Source of the DNA: Actinosynnema sp040640215
GTDB taxonomy: Bacteria; Actinomycetota; Actinomycetes; Mycobacteriales; Pseudonocardiaceae
NCBI RefSeq assembly: GCF_040640215.1
Contig: NZ_JBFABG010000018.1
Location: forward strand, 1 to 64,000
Length of the DNA: 64,000 nt
Direction: 5' to 3'
Part shown: positions 16,082-26,712 of the stretch, one piece after another
Numbering within the stretch: position 1 is the stretch's first letter
How the letters are laid out: every line of letters begins with the position of its first letter
Position numbers and translations under genes: made by a program
The notes under the pieces: model-generated
What the model saw: only the letters and a program-made list of their open reading frames with translations
What the model was told of the DNA's origin: nothing
The model's database searches: none

Positions 16082-17186
16082 GTCGTCCGGGTGCGGTGGT
16101 CGCGGGCGACCGCGACCACCGCACCCGCCAGGACCACCAGCTCCGGGTGCCCCGGCACGTACCAGGCCGCGCCCAGTAGGCGGCGGCGGTCACGGTGACC
16201 AGCAGGTCACGTGACCGCCACGCCCAGAGCGCCAGCCCGACCGCGATCACCGCGGCGAGGACGCGGGCCGCGTGGATCTCGGCGCTCATCTCCAGCGCCA
16301 AGGACGTCGCCGCGCTCATCGCGTGGCTCGACAGCTCCGTCGAGTGCACCTCGTAGTCCATCGGCGGCGACGGCGTTCGCAGCGAGGCGGTGTCGAACGT
16401 CGCCACGGCCACGCCCAAGCCCAAGGCGAGCAACGGGAACCAGCCGCCGGGCCGGCGCGCGTGCCGGTCGTGCGCCGCGATCAGCAGGGCCGCCGCCAGT
16501 GCCACGACCGCCGGGAACGGTTGCCGGTCCACGAGAGCCGCCACCCCGAACGCCGCCGTCGCCGCGACCAGCCGGGGATCGCGCCGGAACCCGGCGACCA
16601 CCGTCAGCACGGCGATCCCGACCAGCGGCCCGTACTCCCAGACCGCGCTGAGCGGTCCCACCACGGCCAACGGCACCCACTCCCGATCCCGCGCGAACGC
16701 GATCGCCGCACCCCCGCACAGGACGGCGAGGACGGCGACGGGAATCCACGTCAGGTCGACGGGTGGGACGTGGTCTTCGTACGCCACCGACGACATCGTG
16801 GACTCGCCGGTCGCCGGCACCACCGGTGCCCACGCCCGCAGTGGTTCGTCGACCAGCCACAACCCGCCCAGCCAGACGAGGAACACCCCCAGTCCCGTTG
16901 TCAGCAAGGGGAACCAGAGCCCGGGGCGACGGGCGTGCAGGTCGTGCGCGGCCAGCAGCAGCGCCGCCGTGCCCGCCACCACGGCCGGCAGCGGCGGCGA
17001 CCCGTAGACCACCGCGACCACCAACACCGCGTCCGCCGCCACCAGTCGCCGATCCCGCATCCAGCCGGCCGCGACGAGCAGCACCACCACACCCGCGAGC
17101 GAGCCGTGCTCCCAGATCCCGCAGAGCAGCCCGACCAGAACCAAAGGCAGCCAAGCCACCGCGCCCCACCCCCTGAAGCGACACAC
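16029..17186 (-). CDS. Repeat-built membrane protein, probably frameshifted at 3' end
   Basis: A 385-aa hydrophobic protein made of repeated units. Each unit runs roughly 'RLVAA-hydrophobic-PLPAVVA-hydrophobic-LLLAAHDLHARRPG-WFPLL', seen at about residues 45-100 and 220-275. A third unit begins at 'ARVLAAVIAVG' but after 'LLVTVTAAA' the reading frame changes to arginine/tryptophan-rich nonsense. The -1 frame from about 16176 continues the unit ('LLGAAWYVPGHPELVVLAG', 'AVVAVARDHRTRTT') and stops at 16078. A one-base deletion or sequencing error is therefore likely. The start may be GTG 17186 or GTG 17159, which has AGGGGG upstream. The function is unknown. Confidence 0.7.
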   Translation of the reverse strand: MCRFRGWGAVAWLPLVLVGLLCGIWEHGSLAGVVVLLVAAGWMRDRRLVAADAVLVVAVVYGSPPLPAVVAGTAALLLAAHDLHARRPGLWFPLLTTGLGVFLVWLGGLWLVDEPLRAWAPVVPATGESTMSSVAYEDHVPPVDLTWIPVAVLAVLCGGAAIAFARDREWVPLAVVGPLSAVWEYGPLVGIAVLTVVAGFRRDPRLVAATAAFGVAALVDRQPFPAVVALAAALLIAAHDRHARRPGGWFPLLALGLGVAVATFDTASLRTPSPPMDYEVHSTELSSHAMSAATSLALEMSAEIHAARVLAAVIAVGLALWAWRSRDLLVTVTAAAYWARPGTCRGTRSWWSWRVRWSRSPATTAPGRPRRAGRWAGRPARRPVP

Positions 17187-17518
17187 CCTAGCGACCCGCG
17201 TCCGACCGGCGCGGATTCAGTGGCGTCGACGAACGACCGCACGCCCGGGGCGCGCCACGGGTCGTTCCGGCACGCCCCACGTAGCGGCCACCGCCTCGGC
17301 TGACCCCCGAGGGCCTTTGCAGTGCGGCATCGGCGGCGACCGGACCGAGCGCGGCGGGGGAGAGGTGTGCGGCACTCGAAGGGTTCCAGCGCGACGCAGC
17401 CGAAGTCCGCGATGGCCGTGCGAGCCATCGCGCCATGGTGGCCGCCCGGTGCACGGCTTCGTCATACGCGGAAGGGCCGCCCACCGGAGTGGACGGCCCT
17501 TCGACGTGGAACGGGTGA
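17187..17518. other. Intergenic, terminator only
   Basis: About 330 bases with no supported gene. The only clear structure is the terminator hairpin at 17471-17502. Short open frames here give arginine-rich translations without start signals. Confidence 0.5.
17471..17502 (-). terminator. Aconitase terminator hairpin
   Basis: GAAGGGCCG (17471-17479) pairs with CGGCCCTTC (17494-17502). The stem continues inward with CCAC/GTGG after one C-A mismatch and closes on a CGGA tetraloop. It starts 17 bases after the aconitase stop. Confidence 0.85.
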
Positions 17519-20359
<2,841 letters not shown>

Positions 20360-20449
20360 GTGAAACTCCATCTGGTGACGCGCAAAGTCGGTTGGGAACT
20401 GCTTGGTGAGTCTTCCGCACCCGCCGGCGCGGCGCTCCTTCGCCGTAAA

Positions 20450-20465
20450 CAGTACGCGTGTCCTG
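20450..20465. promoter_or_regulatory. Candidate AcnR box upstream of acnA
   Basis: CAGTACGCGTGTCCTG is the core of an 18-base imperfect palindrome (20449-20466, 7 of 9 pairs). It differs at three of 16 positions from the C. glutamicum acn operator as I remember it (CAGAACGCTTGTACTG). It lies 91 bases upstream of the acnA GTG and 49 bases upstream of the divergent ABC gene. It shares the CAGTACG half with the palindrome upstream of the AcnR-type gene at 8971-8990. Confidence 0.6.
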
Positions 20466-20513
20466 TATTCGGCTTCAACCCGGTCCTACCTAGATCGGGG
20501 CATCATCACACCC

Positions 20514-21257
20514 GTGGTCCGTCTTGATCGAGTCGGCAAGCGGTACGGGCGCGGCCCGTGGGTGCTCCGCGAGGTGGCGCTCGTCGTCGAACCGGGTGAA
20601 ACGGTCGTGGTGACCGGGGGCAACGGCTCCGGCAAGTCGACCCTGCTGCGGATCGCCGCCGGGCTGAGCCGCCCCACGACCGGCCGGGTGCACCGCCCGG
20701 CCTCCGTCGGGTACCTGCCCGAGCGGTTCCCGCCCGGCGTGAAGCTGTCCGCGCGGGACTACCTGCGGCACCAGGCCGCCGTGCGCGGCGTGCCGGCGCG
20801 CTGGGACCTGGTCGAGGCCCTCGGCTTCGTCGGCGACCCGGACGCGCCGATGGCGACCCTGTCCAAGGGCAACACCCAGAAGGTCGCCCTGGCCCAGGCG
20901 CTCGCCGCGACCGGCCTGCTGGTGCTCGACGAACCGTGGTCCGGCCTGGACGCCGAGGCCGGCGCGGTGCTCGCCGAACTCGTCACCGGCGGCGCGGTGG
21001 CCCGGCTCGTCACCGACCACCACGGCCACGACCTGCCCGGCGCGCGGGAGCTCGCGCTCGGTGCCCGCCGGACCGGCGTGGTGGTCGAGCTGGACCGGGT
21101 GGGGGAGGCGTTCGAGCAGCTCAGCGTCCTGGCGGGGGTGCGGGAAGCGCGGGTGGTCGGCGGCGGCGCGCGGGTCGAGGTCGAGCCCGGGTACAGCGAC
21201 CGGGTGCTGGCCGAGGCGCTGCGGCTGGGTTGCTCGGTGCGGAGCGTGCGCTCGTGA
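20514..21257 (+). CDS. ABC transporter ATP-binding protein
   Basis: A 247-aa ABC ATPase. Walker A is 'GGNGSGKST', the signature is the variant 'LSKGNTQKVALAQAL', and Walker B is 'LLVLDEPWSGLDAEAG'. The GTG at 20514 begins directly before the conserved 'VRLDRVGKRYGRG' strand; the longer open frame upstream lacks homology. Its stop overlaps the permease start (GTGA). It resembles ATPases of exporter-type two-gene systems; the cargo is unknown. It is divergent from acnA. Confidence 0.92.
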   Translation: MVRLDRVGKRYGRGPWVLREVALVVEPGETVVVTGGNGSGKSTLLRIAAGLSRPTTGRVHRPASVGYLPERFPPGVKLSARDYLRHQAAVRGVPARWDLVEALGFVGDPDAPMATLSKGNTQKVALAQALAATGLLVLDEPWSGLDAEAGAVLAELVTGGAVARLVTDHHGHDLPGARELALGARRTGVVVELDRVGEAFEQLSVLAGVREARVVGGGARVEVEPGYSDRVLAEALRLGCSVRSVRS

Positions 21258-21901
21258 CGGCCCTGGTGCGGTACCTGCTCGCGGACGTCCTGCGCACCCA
21301 GCGCTACCTGCCGCCGCTGCTGGCCTTCGCCGCCGTGCTGGCCGTGTTCAACGCCGGCGACGCCGGGCCCCCGCCGTCCTCCTACGCCGGGTCGTGCGCG
21401 TTCCTGTACCCGGTCGCGGTGTGGCTGACCGTCGTCGTGGCCACCGCCGAGGACCCGGTGCGGCGCGCGGTGACCGTCGTGGCCGCCGGCGGGTGGGGCC
21501 GGTCCCAGGCGGCGGTGAGCGTGCTGTCGTGCCTGCTGGTGACCGTGGTGGCGGCCGTCGCGGCGCTGCTGCCGGTGCTCGTCCAGAGCCGCCCCCACCC
21601 GCCCGGCGCGGTGGCGCTCGGGTTCGCCTCGCTGCTGGTGTGCGGCCTGGTCGGGGTCGGCGTGGGCGTGCTGTGCGCGCGTCCGGTGATCACCGGGCAC
21701 GGCTGGTCCGTGCTGGCCGCCGCCGCGCTCGTGGTGCTCGCGTACCTGTTCGGCCAGAGCCCGCCGATCGGGAACCTGCTCGGCGCGCTCGGCCACGAGT
21801 ACGACCTGGTCCCGCACCTGCTGGTGTCCGCCGGGTGCGCGGTCGCGCTCGTGGTGGGCGCGACCTGGCTGTCCCGGGTGCTCGGCCCCCGCCGGAACTA
21901 G
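21254..21901 (+). CDS. ABC transporter permease
   Basis: A 215-aa integral membrane protein with about six hydrophobic segments ('LPPLLAFAAVLAVF', 'FLYPVAVWLTVVVAT', 'VLSCLLVTVVAAVAALL', 'LGFASLLVCGLVGVGVGVL', 'WSVLAAAALVVLAYLFG', 'LLVSAGCAVALVVGATWL'). GTG at 21254 overlaps the ATPase stop, so the pair forms one transporter operon. It has no recognisable named subfamily. Confidence 0.85.
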   Translation: MTALVRYLLADVLRTQRYLPPLLAFAAVLAVFNAGDAGPPPSSYAGSCAFLYPVAVWLTVVVATAEDPVRRAVTVVAAGGWGRSQAAVSVLSCLLVTVVAAVAALLPVLVQSRPHPPGAVALGFASLLVCGLVGVGVGVLCARPVITGHGWSVLAAAALVVLAYLFGQSPPIGNLLGALGHEYDLVPHLLVSAGCAVALVVGATWLSRVLGPRRN

Positions 21902-22026
21902 CCGGGATCGGCCAAGCCTGCCCTGAAGACCGGCGCTGCCGCGTCCACGGGGACCCGGTGCCGGGGCTCCGGTGCCGCCGGATCGCCGTCGTCGCGGTGT
22001 CGGCCCGGACGCCGGACCGCGAACGC

Positions 22027-22064
22027 GGAGGAGCCCCCGCCGGCGCACCGGCGGGGGCTCCTCC
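22027..22064. terminator. Strong 17-bp terminator hairpin
   Basis: A perfect 17-bp stem (22027-22043 with 22048-22064) closed by a CGCA tetraloop. It sits between the convergent ABC permease and the 505-aa membrane protein gene and probably ends both transcripts. It is the longest perfect stem in the window. Confidence 0.92.
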
Positions 22065-22089
22065 CACGCAATCCCGACTCGCGGGACCC

Positions 22090-23607
22090 CTACTTGGCGA
22101 GCTTCAGCAGCTCGTCGATGTCCTTCGGCTCCAGACCGCGCATCAGCGTCAGGAAGATCTCGCTGTAGCTGCGGATGGGGCTGACGTACCACTTGCCGTC
22201 GACCTCGGTCGCGACCACGCCGACGCCGTCCTTGAGCACCTGCGCGCCGATCCGCGCGATCACGTCCACCGCGGCCTGCGGCATCTTGCGACCGCCCTGC
22301 TGCTTGACCAGGTCCGCGATCTCGTCCGCGCACAGCCGCTGGGTCTGGCCGTCCGCCTTGGCGGTGTAGCAGTCGCCGTCGCGGGTGATCTCGCCCTTCG
22401 AGCCCTTCACGTCCAGGACCAGCTTGCGGACCGTGAGCTGCTTGCCGCCCTCGACGTCCTTGGCGTCGGTCTCCAGCTCGATCAGCTTCGCGCCGGTGTT
22501 CGGCACCCGGCCGACCTTGTCCAGGATGACCGGGCCGACGTCCTGGAGCACGCCCATCTCGTCCGGCGGCAGCAGGGCGATGACACCCTTGATGTCACCG
22601 GCCAGCGCCTTCTCCAGGACGCCCTTGGCGGCGGCCTCGGCGGAGTCCGCACCGGCGGGCGCGAAGCCCTGGGCGGGCCACTTCAGGTCGTCTTCCTCCA
22701 GCGCCGCGTTGGCGAGCGTGTAGAACAGCGACGGGTACCACTCGTCGCCGACCTTGATCGTGGCGATGCCGATCGGCTTGCCCTTGCGGTCGGCCTTCTC
22801 CTTGGCGAAGTCCAGCGTCTCGGTCTCCGGGGCCTGGTCCGCCTTGGAGCCCATGGCCTGGACCAGCTTGTCGGTCAGCGGGATCTGCTTGACGTCCGAG
22901 GTGACCGTGATCCTGCCCTCGACCACCTTGTTGATCGTGATCCGGTCGTTGACCTTCTCCGCGGCGGCCTCGTCGAACTTGATGCCCTCGCTCTTGATGG
23001 TGACGCCGCTGATCTTCTGCGGGTCCGCGTCGGGCTTCAGGATCTCCAGCCGCTTGGCCTCGCTGACGGTGGCCTCGGTGTAGTCCTTGCTGAGCTTGGC
23101 CTCGGCGGGTGCCAGGCCGTTCATGATGCCCAGCACGTCACCGCTGCCCAGCGCGCTGAGCAGGTTGTTCGCCGCGGTCTGCGGGTTCTCGGAGCCGGCG
23201 GCGACGGAATCGGAGCTGCGCAGCGCGCGCACGGTGAAGAACGTGCCCGCCGCCAGCGCGAGGACGGCGACGATGGCCGTGACGACCAGGCCGGTCCGCT
23301 TCTTCTTCGGCGGCTCACCGCCCGCGTAGCCGAACGGCTGCTGGCCGTAGGGCGGCTGCTGGCCGCCGAACTGCTGGCCGTAGCCCTGCTGCGGGAAACC
23401 CTGCGGGCCGGTCTGGGGAAAGCCCTGCTGCTGGGGCTGCGGACCGGTCTGGGGGTATCCCTGCTGGTAACCGCCCTGCTGGGGCTGCTGGTAGCCGCCC
23501 TGCTGGGGGTTCCCCTGGGGCTGCTGCTGCCACCCGCCCTGCTGCGGCTGGCCGTACGGGTTGTTCTGGGGTGGCCATTCGCCACCGCCGCCGCCTGGGT
23601 GGCTCAC
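22090..23607 (-). CDS. Membrane-anchored protein with Q/G/P-rich cytoplasmic head
   Basis: A 505-aa protein. Residues 1-100 are low-complexity Gln/Gly/Pro/Tyr with repeats such as 'QQGGYQQ' and 'QTGPQ', ending in a basic 'PPKKKRTG' stop-transfer signal. A single membrane segment follows ('LVVTAIVAVLALAAGTFF', about 107-124), so the remaining 380 residues are probably extracellular. That part has two similar halves of alpha/beta character, each with an 'AA..LL.AL..GD..G' motif (about 145 and 310), like DUF4878/lumazine-binding-like cargo domains. I do not recognise a named family. The GTG start overlaps the stop of the upstream four-TM protein by 4 bases. Confidence 0.75.
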   Translation of the reverse strand: MSHPGGGGGEWPPQNNPYGQPQQGGWQQQPQGNPQQGGYQQPQQGGYQQGYPQTGPQPQQQGFPQTGPQGFPQQGYGQQFGGQQPPYGQQPFGYAGGEPPKKKRTGLVVTAIVAVLALAAGTFFTVRALRSSDSVAAGSENPQTAANNLLSALGSGDVLGIMNGLAPAEAKLSKDYTEATVSEAKRLEILKPDADPQKISGVTIKSEGIKFDEAAAEKVNDRITINKVVEGRITVTSDVKQIPLTDKLVQAMGSKADQAPETETLDFAKEKADRKGKPIGIATIKVGDEWYPSLFYTLANAALEEDDLKWPAQGFAPAGADSAEAAAKGVLEKALAGDIKGVIALLPPDEMGVLQDVGPVILDKVGRVPNTGAKLIELETDAKDVEGGKQLTVRKLVLDVKGSKGEITRDGDCYTAKADGQTQRLCADEIADLVKQQGGRKMPQAAVDVIARIGAQVLKDGVGVVATEVDGKWYVSPIRSYSEIFLTLMRGLEPKDIDELLKLAK

Positions 23608-24053
23608 GGTGCTCCTCCTGGACTGATCGCTGTGCGGGTCTTCGCGGTGAGCACCGTGATCGCCCCCGCGATCCCCAGCACAGCACCACCGAGGGTGACG
23701 ACCGGCCCGGTCAGGCTGATCCCGACCAGCGCTCCCTCGTTACCCCCTTGGACGGCGGCAAGTGCCCCCACCGTTCCCGCAATCGTGCCAAAGACCAGGG
23801 CCGAAAAAGCGGCGAACCGGCGAAGTCGTACCGACCAGAGCACCACGCAGACCACGGCCACGGGCGTGATGCCCACCCAAACGGCCCGGATGACCTCCCC
23901 CCACGTGCCGTCCAACCCCGCGAAACCACGGAGCGCGAGCACCTCGTAACTGTCCCTCGTGACCGATCCCGATCGCAGCCACGGCAGGAACGTCCCCACC
24001 ACGGTTGTGACCAAGCCGACAACCCCGACCACCGCACCCCAAGTCCCGCGCAC
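23604..24053 (-). CDS. Small four-TM membrane protein
   Basis: A 149-aa hydrophobic protein with about four membrane segments ('GAVVGVVGLVTTVVGTFLPW', 'VWVGITPVAVVCVVLWSV', 'FAAFSALVFGTIAGTVGAL', 'VVTLGGAVLGIAGAITVL'). The motif 'GTFLPWLRSG' after the first segment is common in small actinobacterial membrane proteins of unknown function. The start is GTG. Its stop overlaps the start of the 505-aa protein, so the two are translationally coupled and probably act together in the membrane. Confidence 0.78.
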   Translation of the reverse strand: MRGTWGAVVGVVGLVTTVVGTFLPWLRSGSVTRDSYEVLALRGFAGLDGTWGEVIRAVWVGITPVAVVCVVLWSVRLRRFAAFSALVFGTIAGTVGALAAVQGGNEGALVGISLTGPVVTLGGAVLGIAGAITVLTAKTRTAISPGGAP

Positions 24054-24094
24054 GTCCCCATGCTCGCAAACCCGGGGCGTGGAATGGTGGCGGG

Positions 24095-24868
24095 ATGCGA
24101 GCGCGCGACGTGGTGGCGGCGGCGCGGCGGGTCACCGCGCTGACCGGCGCGGGGGTGTCGACGGACTCCGGCATCCCGGATTTCCGGGGTGCGAGCGGGG
24201 CGGGGACCGCCCTCGGGCGCGAGTTCACCCTGGACGACTACCTGTCCGACCCTGCCGTGCGGCGGGCGGCGTGGCGGGTGCGGCTCGCGCACCCGGTGTG
24301 GGCGGCCGAGCCGAACGCGGCGCACCGGGCGCTGGCGGAGCTGGAGCGGGCGGGCCGGGTGCGGTCGCTGCTGACGCAGAACGTGGACGGGCTGCACCAG
24401 CGCGCCGGGTCGGTCGCGGTGGTCGAGCTGCACGGGTCGTGGTCGGGGACGGTGTGCGTCGACTGCGGCGCGACGGGGTCGATGAGCGCGGCGCTGGACC
24501 GGGTGCGGGCGGGCGAGGAGGACCCGGACTGCCCCGCGTGCGGCGGTGTCCTGCGGTCCTCGACGGTCGCTTTCGGACAGCCGTTGGACGCCGACGTGTT
24601 GCGCGAGGCCAGGACCGCGGTGCTGGACTGCGATCTCGTGCTGGTGGCGGGGACCTCGTTGGCGGTCGATCCCGCGGCGGCGTTGGTAGGGTTGGCCGTG
24701 CGGGTCGGCACGCCGGTGGTCATCTGCAACGACGAACCGACGCCTTACGACGCCACGGCGACCGCAGTGGTGCGCGGGCCGGTGGGGGAGTCGTTGCCGG
24801 AGTTGGTGGCCGTGCCGGTCGTCGAGTCCGGTCCACTTCGGACCTGGGGCGACCCGAGCACCTGGTGA
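24095..24868 (+). CDS. Sir2-family NAD-dependent protein deacylase
   Basis: A 257-aa sirtuin that removes acyl groups from lysine using NAD. Motifs in order: NAD loop 'GAGVSTDSGIPDFRG' (19-33), 'QNVDGLHQRAG', the catalytic His in 'VELHGSW', a zinc site made of two CxxC pairs ('CVDCG' and 'CPACG'), and 'VAGTSLAVDPAA'. All catalytic residues are present. It is divergent from the small membrane protein gene with only 41 bases between. The acyl-CoA ligase downstream is on the same strand; acetyl- or acyl-CoA ligases are classic sirtuin substrates, so regulation is possible but unproven. Confidence 0.95.
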   Translation: MRARDVVAAARRVTALTGAGVSTDSGIPDFRGASGAGTALGREFTLDDYLSDPAVRRAAWRVRLAHPVWAAEPNAAHRALAELERAGRVRSLLTQNVDGLHQRAGSVAVVELHGSWSGTVCVDCGATGSMSAALDRVRAGEEDPDCPACGGVLRSSTVAFGQPLDADVLREARTAVLDCDLVLVAGTSLAVDPAAALVGLAVRVGTPVVICNDEPTPYDATATAVVRGPVGESLPELVAVPVVESGPLRTWGDPSTW

Positions 24869-25024
24869 TCACCCCCCGGGGTGGGCCGGCACCGGGGTTC
24901 GCGGCCCGCCTGCGTGACCTCGTCGCCCCGCGCCACACCTCGCCCATGTGGTCCAACACCGGGTGCGAACTCCGCGTGACCGAGCGGTAGCCGAGCCCGG
25001 TGCCGGTCAATAAGGTGACGGTGC

Positions 25025-26554
25025 ATGCGCGTACCCCTGACCGTCGCCGATTTCCTCGACCGTGCCGCGCAGGTCTTCGCGGACACCACCGCCACCGTGG
25101 ACGAGCCCGACCAACCCGCCACGCCGCTCCCCACGACCACCTACGGCGACCTCGCCACCCGCGTCCGCGCCTGGCAGGCCGGTCTGGACGCGCTCGGCGT
25201 CGGCGAGGGCGAGCGGGTGGCCGTGGTCAGCCACAACTCCGCCCGCCTCCTCGAACTCCTGCACGCCGTCCCCGCGAGCGGCCGGGTGTGCGTGCCGATC
25301 AACTTCCGGCTCCGGCCGGACGAGGTGTCCTACATCGTGGAGCACAGCGGCGCGTCGGTCCTGCTGGTCGACCCCGAGCTGGAGCTCGACCGGGTCACCG
25401 CCCGGCACCGCGCCACCCTCGGCGACGAGAGCGACCAGTTGCTCCGCTTCGACACCGAGCCCCGCCCGTGGGCACATCCCGACGAGGACGCCACGGCCAC
25501 CGTCAACTACACCTCCGGCACGACCGCCCGCCCCAAGGGCGTCCGGCTGACCCACCGCAACATCTGGCTCAACGCGGTCACCTTCGCCCTGCACACCCGC
25601 GCCTGGGAGCGGGACGTCTACCTGCACGTCCTGCCGATGTTCCACTGCAACGGCTGGGGGATGCCGTTCGGCCTGGCCGGTCTGGGCGTGCCCCAGGTGG
25701 TCCTGCGCAAGGTCGACGGCACCGAGATCCTGCGCCGCGTCGACCGGCACGGCGTGACCCTGATGTGCGGTGCGCCCGCCGTCTGGAACGCCGTCCTGGA
25801 CGCCGCGCGGACGTGGGACGGCGAGATCCCCGGCCGGGGCCGGGTCCGCGTCGTGTGCGCCGGTGCGCCGCCGCCCAGCCGCACGATCGCCCGCGTCGGC
25901 GACGAGCTCGGCTGGGAGTTCCTCCAGCTCTACGGCCTGACCGAGACCTCTCCGCTGCTCACGGTCAACCGCACCCGCCCCGGTGACGACGCGCTGCCCG
26001 CCGAGGAGCGCGCCCGCAGGTTGGCCCGCGCCGGCGCGCCGGGGCTCGGCGTGCGGCTGCGGATCTCGGACAGCGGCGAGGTGCTGGCCCGGTCCAACCA
26101 CGTGATGGCCGGCTACTGGGACAACCCGGACGCCACCGCCGAGGCGGTCGAGGGCGGCTGGTTCCACACCGGGGACGGCGGGTCGCTCGACGACGAGGGG
26201 CACCTCTCGATCTCCGACCGGCGCAAGGACGTGATCATCACGGGCGGTGAGAACGTCTCCTCGATCGAGGTGGAAGACGCCTTGTTCGGCCACCCGGCCG
26301 TGGCCGAGGCGGCGGTGATCGGGGTGCCGCACGAGAAGTGGGGCGAAACGATCAAAGCGCTGGTCGTGCGGGTGGCGGGCGCGGAGGTTACCGAGGCGGA
26401 GCTGATCGCGCACTGCAAAGCGCGGCTCGCCGGGTTCAAAGCTCCCACGTCCGTGGAGTTCCGCGACGCCATCCCGCGCACCGCCACCGGCAAGGTGCAG
26501 AAGTTCAAGCTGCGCGAACCGTACTGGTCAGGGCTGGATCGCGAGGTCAACTGA
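25025..26554 (+). CDS. AMP-forming acyl-CoA synthetase
   Basis: A 509-aa ANL-superfamily ligase that activates a carboxylic acid to the acyl-AMP and then to acyl-CoA. The P-loop is 'VNYTSGTTARPKGVRLTHRN' (about 160-179); other marks are 'LQLYGLTETSPLLTVN', 'GYWDNPDATAEAV', 'WFHTGDGGSLDDEGHL' and the catalytic lysine region 'PRTATGKVQKFKLRE'. The pattern is that of medium/long-chain fatty acyl-CoA ligases. ATG at 25025 follows 'AAGGTG'. The chain length preference cannot be read from the sequence. It lies 156 bases after the sirtuin gene. Confidence 0.93.
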   Translation: MRVPLTVADFLDRAAQVFADTTATVDEPDQPATPLPTTTYGDLATRVRAWQAGLDALGVGEGERVAVVSHNSARLLELLHAVPASGRVCVPINFRLRPDEVSYIVEHSGASVLLVDPELELDRVTARHRATLGDESDQLLRFDTEPRPWAHPDEDATATVNYTSGTTARPKGVRLTHRNIWLNAVTFALHTRAWERDVYLHVLPMFHCNGWGMPFGLAGLGVPQVVLRKVDGTEILRRVDRHGVTLMCGAPAVWNAVLDAARTWDGEIPGRGRVRVVCAGAPPPSRTIARVGDELGWEFLQLYGLTETSPLLTVNRTRPGDDALPAEERARRLARAGAPGLGVRLRISDSGEVLARSNHVMAGYWDNPDATAEAVEGGWFHTGDGGSLDDEGHLSISDRRKDVIITGGENVSSIEVEDALFGHPAVAEAAVIGVPHEKWGETIKALVVRVAGAEVTEAELIAHCKARLAGFKAPTSVEFRDAIPRTATGKVQKFKLREPYWSGLDREVN

Positions 26555-26712
26555 CACTTTCCGCGGTGAAACCCGTGTGACCCGTGTGGCTGAAGTTATT
26601 GCCGGGTCAATTGGAAACCTCGGTGTTCAGGTGGCACAGTTCCGGAACGTGTCCGGGTGACGCCATTCGGTGTAACGCGGATCGACCGGGTGGTGGCGGG
26701 GAGGCGGGTGTC

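Noticed and set aside
26555..26712. A c-di-AMP (ydaO) riboswitch before the NlpC/P60 gene, as seen before some actinobacterial cell-wall hydrolases
   Set aside because: I could not find the conserved riboswitch core in these 158 bases. The stretch is too short for a full motif and lacks its signature segments.
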